Assembly (NCBI GenBank): GCA_033032865.1
Contig: JAWHQI010001220.1
Coordinates: 37,183 to 101,182, forward strand
Direction: 5' to 3'
DNA from: Dactylorhiza incarnata
Taxonomy: Eukaryota > Streptophyta > Magnoliopsida > Asparagales > Orchidaceae
Length of the DNA: 64,000 bases
The position numbers and the translations under genes were made by a program. Shown piece by piece: positions 56,109-64,000 of this stretch (its first letter is position 1; every line of letters starts with the position of its first letter). The notes beneath the pieces were generated by a model that had not been told where the DNA came from, searched no databases, and worked only from the letters and a program-made list of their open reading frames with translations.

Positions 56109-57923
56109 CTATTGATCGTTGGACTTGAGTTTCTTAGATGCAGGAGCACTTGAATGTTCGCTGCCGGTCGACCGAAACATTGGGAGAATAGCCTTCGCTG
56201 CCCGACGAGGATGAGCTGCTCAACTCGCCCGACTTGCGACCAGCATCTTCTTCAGAATCGCTGGGTTCGGACTCTGAGCTACCTTCACCACTCTTGGCCG
56301 CTTCGGGTTCTTCGGCCTCGACGTCCTCATCTTCACTCTCTTCCGAGATGGATCCATCGACCTTGTTCTTCCCCTTGGCCTTCCGCCTGATCTTTTCCAG
56401 CTTCTTCTGCAAGGTCGGATAAGCATCCGAAAAGGTGAAATGCTCAAAACCGGGCGCGAACCCTTTGAGCTCCCGCAAGCGGTTAAAAGCATTTTCAATT
56501 CCCTCGGCGACATGAGGGAAGAGTTCTTGCTGATAAACCGGTCGGTCTCATCATATTTAGCCTGCAAAAGAAGAGAGTCAGGTAAGACCGGGCGGTTTGA
56601 GAACATCGGTATTAAAGCTGGCCAGGTGATAACTTACCAACTCGGCTTCCTTTAACCGCTCATTCTCCTTTCTTAATTCGGGCGATTTCCTTCTCTTGAA
56701 GGCTGTTATCTCTGATCAACCTTTTCAGGGTCATCCCCATAAAGGCGTTTGTGGTAAAAACTCTCGGCAGCTACCCGCGCGCGGCCTCCCTGGCGAGCTC
56801 CTCCACAGGAACTTTCCTTAGCCTCCTGAAGTTCCGCCGGCCGAACATGCCAATGCTGGCGGCCTCAGCATGCCGACCCGACTTCTCGCATCGCCCAGTG
56901 GGGAAAGCGCGGTAGAGATCTGGACGCTATCGCCGTTCGGGTGCCAGGTCAAAACCGGGCAGCCCTTCAGGTCCTTCACCTTGCTGAAAGATCGGAGGGC
57001 GGCGAAGTCGCCCAAGGAGCCCGAATCCTCCCCATCAGATGGCAGCGGCTTGTTCCTGGCTTGCCTCTTTCTTTTCTCCGTCTGGGTCAGGACCAGACCG
57101 GACGGACTGACCGGCTTGTTAACAGGAACCCGGCTTGGGCTATAAAACAAGAAGAGTCAGCACAAGAAATCAAGCGGTTAGCATTCAAGTCGGAGGCAAA
57201 GAGAAGCTTACTATCTTCAAGCCGAACGTTCTCCAGTTCGGCAAGCAGAGGGATGTAGTAGCTTATGTTAAGGCCGTTCATCCTTGAGGAGCTTACAGAT
57301 CCCTTTCTCCACCTCGCTGATTGGCACTGGCTGAAAAGCCTCCTCAGGCCGCACCTGCGGGTTCGGGTTCAACAGGCCCAGCCGGCCTTCGAAGATCAGG
57401 TACCTCTCCGACCAGGCAGTTACCTTGTTCGCCAGGTTGACCATCTTCAACCCGCGGCAACCGAAGTAGAGGTGGCCTTTGAAGACGTCCGATTCAGAGT
57501 CCGGGATGGCCCGAACTGAGAATATCTTCCTGAAGAGATCCATGGAGAAGCGGACTCTCTCAGACCGAAGGTAAGAGATAAAGCTGCATATCCCGCCATC
57601 GAGTTGGGAGAAATCTGGCCCGGAACAACTCCATAGTGGTCGAAGACCATGGCGAGCTCCATTGGGATCGGGAATTTGAATCCGCAATCGAAGTGATCGA
57701 TTGGGATCGCGATGAGGTTTGGACCGGACGAGTTCATCCGCTCATCACGGAGCGGAAGTCGCGCAAGCAGCGGGCTGTCGACCATATGCTTTTCAACGAA
57801 CTCGTCCAATTCGGCTTTCGTTAATCGACACTCCTCAAGATCAGCAGAGTGGAAGGCAACGGCGGCTTCAGAGCGGGTAGCTGGGGTCTTCGCAGGTCGC
57901 TTCCACTGGCGCTTTGCTCCCAT
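56109..57923 (-). pseudogene. Antisense gene 2 of element B, frameshifted copy
   Basis: It matches the A gene from the ATG at 57923 to the stop at 56109-56111. A one-base loss near 57595 shifts the frame inside the Transposase_28-like domain. A one-base gain near 57280, a one-base loss near 57131 next to the first intron, and changes near 56895 and 56770 add further breaks. The acidic serine-rich tail is still recognisable. Intron positions are retained. Confidence 0.85.
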
Positions 57924-58282
57924 CTCGAAAATCTGGTAAGAAGAACTTCGAAGGACGCTACTTATAAGAACGGATGATCTGCACTTAGCAAAGGTCAAAT
58001 CGCGGCTAGATGATCAACCCGCGCGAATATATCATCACAAAAGTCAGCGATAGATTGCATAAATTGAAGAAAGCGAATTACAAAGCCACGAAGGCAAGCC
58101 GAGCGGCTTATGAAAAATAACTCAGGCATCAATCAACAGCATGAAGGCTAAAAAAGTAAAATTAAATATTGAAGCCGCCGGCCTGAGTAAACAGGTCGAA
58201 TATCACAAAGTCAGATTCAGGCGAATTATCCAAAGGATCAAATTAAAACCATATTACAAAGTTTGTATCCCAACACCTCTTA
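57924..58282. other. Spacer between antisense genes 2 and 1 in B
   Basis: No gene is seen. It holds the counterpart of the gene 2 TATA box and of the A palindromic sites, with small changes. Confidence 0.5.
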
Positions 58283-60263
58283 TTACTGGCGGGTATCGTT
58301 CGGTTCGTCCTCTCTGTGAAGCCGCGCGACATGATCGCCAATCTGAAGGACAGTCCCCTGCATTTGGTTCATATTATGATTAAGGCGGTTGATCATGCTA
58401 TGAATCCGCGCGGCGTCTCTCTCCACTCGCGACGCAGAATCGTGCGAGTAGGTAAGTTCGTTGCGGACTCATGAACACTAGCAACTGGGCGGATTGTCCC
58501 GGCTGCAGGAAGAGACGAGCTCGTCCCTGCATCCGGGCGGATTGACCCTCGCCGGCCTTCATCAACCGTGTTTAAAGGGCGCCGACTTCCGCCGGCTTCC
58601 TTGGCCAGATGCAGGTATTTGTCCTATAGTAGGCACAGTCATCTTCGAGCTTGCGGACTTCCTTCTTCCCGCGATCAATCCGGGCGGTCAGCGCTGCCAC
58701 CTGGTCCTGCTGCTCCTTCTCTTTCTCCCGGCGCTCTCTCCGCTCGCTTCCAGCTCTACCCGAATCGCGCTTTCTCGTCCTGCGCGACTTTCTCCCTCTC
58801 CTCCACTGCCCTCAGCTGCTTGGCAAGCGTCTCCAGATTCTTCTGAAGCCGGGACATCTCGGTCTCCATCCGAGTATCCGGGAGAGGGGAGCGCAGTAGA
58901 GGTGGTTCAAAGGGAGGAAGGTAGGACACCAGTTCGCCCGACTCCGGGATGGAATCACGATCATCTACAAAAAGAGAAACAATCAAAATTGCTCAACATG
59001 AAACCGCTTTCATTAAATTTTCCTCGCTTACAAGCCGCGGCGGTTTGAATTGAACTCGGGCGGGCAGGTCGCCTTGTTAGCTCGGTATCGAATTTCCTGC
59101 GTTGTTCTCTCCACGATTTTTCACTTTGCCTCCGCTTAGCAGCAGAGAATTGAGTAGCGGAGGGAAAGAAGCTAGGCGATGGATTCAATACGCAGCGCGC
59201 GACTTGTTTCGAGGTTGCGGCATGAAAAAACGAACGGAATGGAAATCCGCTGCCTTTTTAACCTTGAAGCAAGAGGTTGGGCTGCGGCGGGGGCGGCCTG
59301 GCGAGTTGATCTCTTACCCGCTCCGCCTTCACCTGCATAAATCGCAGACCGGCAATCACGGGATCGACAGAGGCCGGTATGGATTCTGCAGCCGCGACCT
59401 TAGGGAGGATGGTCTCCTTAAGGCTGGTCGCATCCTCGGACAGAGCGGATCTTTTTTCCCCTGGCAGGTTGGCAGCCTGCAGTTCGGCGGAAGCTCCCAG
59501 CTGGTCATCCTGCTTCTGAAAAGAGTCAAAGTCTTTGAGAAGGTCGCTCACAGAAATACTATGCGCATCAATCAGAGCCTGGTCGTTCGGCTGAGGGGAG
59601 GGAGTGGCCAGGCCTTCAGAGACCTCATTCTCACGCGATTTGCCCTGCAGCCTGACCGCTCTCGATTTACCAGAGGCCGCCTTATTCTTGGACTTAAGCC
59701 TCTTCATTTTTTGGAGGAGCCTATCCACAGCGGGACTCCTCATCTTCCTTTTCTTCGACTTCGGGACAGTTGGCTTGTCCGGGCTGTCCTCAACATTGAT
59801 TATGGGAGACTCCAGACCGTCCGGCTTGGGAGAGTCAACTGCTTCTCCCGCTTCATCCCTTATCTTCAAATGAAAGACCCCTGACGGGGTAACTTCCATC
59901 TTGAAGGACTCACCCCCGTCGCCTTTCGAGGAAGCAGCTTCCAGGTCTGTCCTACCCGGTGGAGAAGGCGGGTTGTTTCCCTGGACAGAGAAGATTGGGG
60001 GCGGGTTCGAGCTGCCCGCTCCATCCTTAGTCGGCGGAACAACCGCTGGCTCAGGGAGCAGTTCGGTCGGTCTATCCTCCTGTTTAGATGATAAAGCAAT
60101 TGTTAAACCTACAGGCAGGTCCGGTCGGTTTATTCGTAAAAGCAATTGTTACCGCCTTATCAGGCCGCTTCGTCTTCTTCTTCTTCTTCTCTTTCGAGCG
60201 GTCTCTATCACGGTTCTTTCCGGACTTCTCAAGAAGCTCGAGTTCAGCCATCAGGTTCACCAT
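58283..60263 (-). pseudogene. Antisense gene 1 of element B, frameshifted copy
   Basis: It matches the A gene from the ATG at 60263 to the stop at 58283-58285. A one-base gain near 60135 breaks the frame shortly after the lysine-rich block. Further single-base changes interrupt the coiled-coil exon near 58760 and elsewhere. The middle part stays open at 59258-60145. Intron sequence is retained. Confidence 0.85.
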
Positions 60264-60440
60264 CTTTCTCGAGTTGAGCAAACCGAAAGTTCTAACCGCA
60301 ACAGGCGAATAGTGACTCGTGGTACAATAGAGTTATGCCAGAGTCGAAGCTTCTGGAGCATTTATAGCAACAGGATGAAGTCGGCGCGATCTCCGGCTAG
60401 CACTGATATTTTCGAAATCTTCACGGAAATTTAAAAATAT

Positions 60441-60450
60441 GCGGGGATTA
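60441..60450 (+). other. Polypurine tract of element B
   Basis: GCGGGGATTA directly precedes the TG of the 3' LTR, as in A and C. Confidence 0.55.
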
Positions 60451-61229
60451 TGTTTACCCGGGAAACCGCTTCCAGGAGAGTTACTCCCAGACCGCGCGGT
60501 TTGCGGGTCTAAGTCGCCCGGTTCAGGTCAAACGAGGTCTATCGGCTCCGGCTAGCACAGGCCGGGCGGTCTGCGGCAACTCAGGCCGCCTCCAAGTACT
60601 AAAGGTAATCAGAGCCTAAGTCCAACAGAACAAGCCGCGGTCTCAAGTCGGAAGTCGCGCGGCCTATGCAATAGAGGCAGCCAAGGTCCAAAGTCAAAGA
60701 ACAAGCCGCGGTTTCATAGCAGAGACCGAGCGGGTAGCCTCATCGCCTTGGCCTCCTCATCTCTAGCTACTGGTCAGACAAGACGGAAGGGCAAGCCGCC
60801 AAGTCGCGCGGCTTATTTACTTCTCCTTTTTTGTGTATCCCGTCACCCGCCTGCCCGTTTCTCCTGTACCCGGGCAGGCGGTTATTTTATCCCTGCCCGC
60901 TCGGGCAGGCCCCCAAGCCTATAAATAGGGGGCGGCACTGTTCACAAGACACGCACACTTGAATCTTGGAGCTCGCTTGTTTGAGCTGCGGGCTCAAGTT
61001 TCCCGTCTTGCGGACAGTCTGACCGGCCGGCTTCTTTTTTCCTGCACTTGCAGCCCGCTGTAACCTCTTTTGGTAATCAAAGGAAAGCCCGTCGCAAGAG
61101 TGGCATTCGCCGCGGCGGGCGAAGTCTGGTTTTGACCGCTGCCAGCGGTCTCCCTTTTTTCTACTTAAAAAGTAACCGACAACCCGCAGCCTCCGGTTTC
61201 CTTCGGAGGAGCGATACTCAGCCTCAACA
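60451..61229 (+). repeat. 3' LTR of element B (779 bp)
   Basis: It has the same ends as the 5' LTR. Differences noticed are a T-run indel near 60500, a C insertion in the promoter inverted repeat near 60847, a T/A change near 61018, indel and base changes near 61040, and an inserted A near 61216. The TATA box is at 60920-60927. Confidence 0.95.
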
Positions 61230-61627
61230 CCGCCCCTGCTGGGCGGTCTGACGGAGGAGGCCGCCCCTGCTGGGCGGTCTGACGGAGTAGGCCGCCCCTG
61301 CCGGGCGGTCTGACGGAGGAGGCCGCCCCTGCCGGGCGGTCTGACGGAGGAGGCCGCCCCTGCCGGGCGGTCTGACGGAGGAGGCCGCCCCTGCTGGGCG
61401 GTCTGACGGAGGAGGCCGCCCCTGCTGGGCGGTCTGACGGAGGAGGCCTCCCCTGCTGGGCGGCCTGACGGAGGAGGCCGCCCCTGCTGGGCGGCCTGAC
61501 GGAGGCCACAACGCCTTGGGTGATCTGAAGGAGGAGGTCGTCCCTTCTTACCATTCTGGGCGCGTCATGTATAAAAAACGCCGTGAAAAAGGCCTCCTCG
61601 AGAGGATCGCCGTTTTCTGGGTAAACA
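61230..61627 (-). repeat. 5' LTR of element C, outer part
   Basis: It resumes the 31-bp repeats after element B and ends at TGTTTACCCAGAAAACG read inward from 61627. The first five bases are the second copy of the B target duplication. The next five bases (61628-61632) are the C duplication AATGG. Confidence 0.93.
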
Positions 61628-62756
61628 AATGGGTTAAAATTGTTCTCCATTGGATTTAGGGCTCCTATCTCATTCTGAAAGGTGTCCTTTGGAGCTAAAT
61701 TTCGCATTAACGCTGCAACCACCGGCTATATATGGACATCTAAATGAACTGGAATGGGTAAAACTTGTGCTCCAATGAATGTAGTGCTCGGAGCTCATTC
61801 CGAAAAGGAGTTGTGGGGGTAAAGTCAGACAAACAGATCAAAACTTATTGCTGTTTATAATTTGAGTGTCATTTGAGCTAAATCTCTCACTTTCGCTACA
61901 AACCGCATCTAAAATTCTTTCATTTTGAAATTTATGTGTCATTTGGAGCAAAATCTCGCATTACCAGTAGAACTCACTGTATATCGACCTCTAAATGAGC
62001 TTGAATGGGTTAAAATTGTTCTCCATTGGATTTAGGGCTCATATCTCATTATGAAAAGGTATTGTGGGTGAAACTCTGACACCGGATCAAAAGTTACGGA
62101 TGTTTGAAGTTTAGGTCTCCTTTCGAGCTAAATACCTTATTACCAACCCGGCTGTATATTGACCACTAAACAAACTAGAATGGGTAAAAAATTGTTCTCC
62201 ATTGGATGTAGGGCTCCGAGCTCATTCCAAAAAGGTCTTGTACGCAAAAATCGGACAACCAGATCAAAAGTTATGGCTGTTACAGTTTATGTGTCAAGAG
62301 GAGCAAAATCCATCATTACCATTGCAACCGACTGTATATTGACTTCTAAAATGAGCTGGAATGGTTTTAAAATTGTGCTCCATTGGATGTATGCCTCCGA
62401 GCATATTCCGTAAAGGTGTTGTGGGCAACAATCAAACATACAAAATCAAAAGTTATGGCTGTTAGAAGTTTAGGTGTAATTTGGAGCTAAATTTCGCTTT
62501 AACCGCTGCAACTGGCTATATTTCGACAACTAAATGAACTGAAATGGGTAAAACTTGTGCTCCAATGAATGTAGTGCTCCGAGCTCATTCCGAAAAGGTG
62601 TTGTGGGGTAAAAATAAGACAAACGGATCAAAAGTTATTGCTGTTCAAAGTTTAAGTGTCATTTGTAGCTAAATCTCTCACTTTCGCTACAAACCGCAGC
62701 TAAAATTCTTTCATTTTGAAATTTATTGTGTCCATTTGGAGCAAAATCTCACATTA

Positions 62757-62770
62757 CCCTAAACCCTAAA
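62757..62770. repeat. Telomere-type motif inside a satellite monomer
   Basis: CCCTAAACCCTAAA replaces about 30 bases of the usual monomer. A second copy lies in the next 1.14-kb unit at 63896-63909. Confidence 0.8.
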
Positions 62771-63895
62771 GCTTGATAAGGTTAAAATTATTCTCCAGTG
62801 GATTTAGGGCTCCTATCTCATTCTGAAAAGGTGTCCTTTGGAGCTAAATTTTGCATCACCGCTGCAACCGGCTATATACCGACAACTAAAAGAACTGGAT
62901 TGGGTAAAACTTGTGCTCCAATGAATTTAGTGCTCTGAGCTCATTCCGAAAAGGTGTTGTGGGGTAAGTCAGACAACCAGATCAAAAGTTATTGCTATTT
63001 AAAGTTTGAGTGTCATTTGTAGCTAAATCTCTCACTTTCGCTACAAACCGCATCTAAAATTCTTTCATTTTGAAAATTTATGTGTCATTTGGAGCAAAAA
63101 TCTCGCATTACCAGTAGAACCCACTGTATATCGACCTCTAAATGAGCTTGAATGGGTTAAAATTGTTCTCTATTGGATTTAGGGCTCCTATCTCATTATG
63201 AAAAGGTATTGTGGGTGAAAATTTGACAACCGGATCAAAAGTTTACGGATGTTTGAAGTTTAGATCTCCTTTCGAGCTAAATACCCTATTACCAATCCGG
63301 CTGTATATTGACCACTAAACAACTAGAATGGGTAAAAAATGTTCTCCATTGGAGGTAGGGCTCCGAGCTCATTCCAATAAGGCGTTGTACGCAAAAATCG
63401 GAAACCAGATCAAAAGTTATGGCTGTACAGTTTAAGTGTCAAGAGGAGCAAAAATTCCTCATTACCATTGGAACCGACTGTATATTGACTTCTAAAATGA
63501 GCTGGAATGGTTTAAAATTGTGCCCCATTGGATGTATGCCTCCGAGCATATTCCGTAAAGGTGTTGTGGGCAACAATCAAACATACAAATCAAAGTTATG
63601 GCTGTTAGAAGTTTAGGTGTCCTTTGGAGCTAATTACGCATTACCGCTGCAACTGGCTATATATCGACAACTAAATGAACTGGAATGGGTAAAACTTGTG
63701 CTCCAATGAATGTAGTGCTCCGAGCTCATTCCGAAAAGGTGTGTGGGGGTAAAATAAGACAAACGGATCAAAAGTTATTGCTGTTCAAGTTTAATGTGTC
63801 ATTTGTAGCTAAATCTCTCACTTTCGCTACAAACCGCAGCTAAAATTCTTTCATTTTGAAATTTATGTGTCATTTGGAGCAAAATCTCACATTAC

Positions 63896-63909
63896 CCTAA
63901 ACCCTAAAG
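63896..63909. repeat. Telomere-type motif inside a satellite monomer, second copy
   Basis: This is the same CCCTAAACCCTAAA in the same monomer context as at 62757, so it spread with the satellite unit. Confidence 0.8.
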
Positions 63910-64000
63910 CTTGATAAGGTTAAAATTATTCTCCATTGGATTTAGGGCTCCTATCTCATTCTGAAAAGGTGTCCTTTGGAGCTAAATTTTGCATCACCGC

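Larger units (their letters stand above)
47396..61229 (+). mobile_element. Element B: Tat-type LTR retrotransposon, full length but mutated (13,834 bp)
   Basis: Target duplication CCGCC lies at 47391-47395 and 61230-61234, within a 31-bp repeat of the C LTR. LTRs are 47396-48172 (777 bp) and 60451-61229 (779 bp), with a handful of differences, mostly single-base indels. It has the same plan as A in the opposite orientation. Gag-pol and both antisense genes carry frameshifts or a stop, so B could only move with proteins from elsewhere. Confidence 0.96.
18129..61627 (-). mobile_element. Element C: non-autonomous Tat-type LTR retrotransposon, interrupted by elements A and B
   Basis: Target duplication AATGG lies at 18124-18128 and 61628-61632. 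Removing C restores the satellite phrase GAGCTTGAATGGGTTAAAATTG. The 3' LTR is 18129-19252. The 5' LTR starts at 46632, is split by element B at 47395, and resumes at 61235-61627. The interior is 19253-32598 plus 46090-46631, with A inserted between. Without A and B the element is about 16.2 kb. It keeps LTRs, primer-binding site, polypurine tract, four stem-loops and the last 80 or so codons of pol, but no gag, protease, RT or antisense genes. Most of the interior is an 81-bp tandem array. Confidence 0.93.
61628..64000. repeat. Satellite DNA array, right block
   Basis: It continues the 180-bp-based satellite in the same orientation as the left block and in register with it across element C. 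It contains the alternative long monomers at about 62117-62480 and 63262-63612. A unit of about 1.14 kb is visible from repeated landmarks (62757 and 63896). It has more single-base indels than the left block. Confidence 0.95.

Noticed and set aside
62757..62770. Interstitial telomere or chromosome end
   Set aside because: There are only two heptamers, and both copies lie inside satellite units.

Overview
The window is repeat-dominated plant nuclear DNA. It contains no ordinary host gene that I can recognise. A flowering plant is suggested by Tat-type Ty3/gypsy retrotransposons (gag-pol without chromodomain, two RNase H domains, extra antisense genes), a primer-binding site matching plant-type tRNA-Phe, and CCCTAAA telomere-type motifs inside one satellite variant. 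The species cannot be told from the sequence.

Layout. (1) 1-4793: 5' part of element D on the minus strand, with an uninterrupted gag-pol frame that runs off the left edge and an 837-bp LTR. (2) 4794-18128: a satellite array whose basic higher-order unit is 374 bp, built from one 180-bp monomer and two internally deleted monomers of 71 and 123 bp. (3) 18129-61627: element C (minus strand), inserted into the satellite with target duplication AATGG; the satellite resumes at 61628 exactly where it stopped. C has lost gag-pol but carries an 11.6-kb array of 81-bp repeats (19428-30994). Two younger elements sit inside it: A (32599-46084, minus strand, duplication GTTAG) in its interior, and B (47396-61229, plus strand, duplication CCGCC) in its 5' LTR. 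(4) 61628-64000: the satellite again.

A and B are close relatives of 13.5 and 13.8 kb. Each has LTRs of about 777 bp, a primer-binding site, one long gag-pol frame, a conserved non-coding tract, four stem-loops, an 81-bp minisatellite, and two antisense genes with their own TATA boxes and introns next to the 3' LTR. A is intact: its gag-pol is 1869 codons and both antisense genes are open after splicing. B is broken in gag-pol and in both antisense genes.

How the parts may work together (inference): A or D could supply Gag, protease, reverse transcriptase and integrase, while B and C keep the cis signals (LTRs, primer-binding site, polypurine tract, stem-loops) needed for copying in trans. 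The most interesting signals are four stem-loops with covarying stems in all three elements, a dispersed palindrome AARYCGNNCGRYTT in the non-coding DNA around the antisense genes, an internal tRNA-Phe match as primer site, and a retrotransposon that carries a satellite-scale array in its 3' region.
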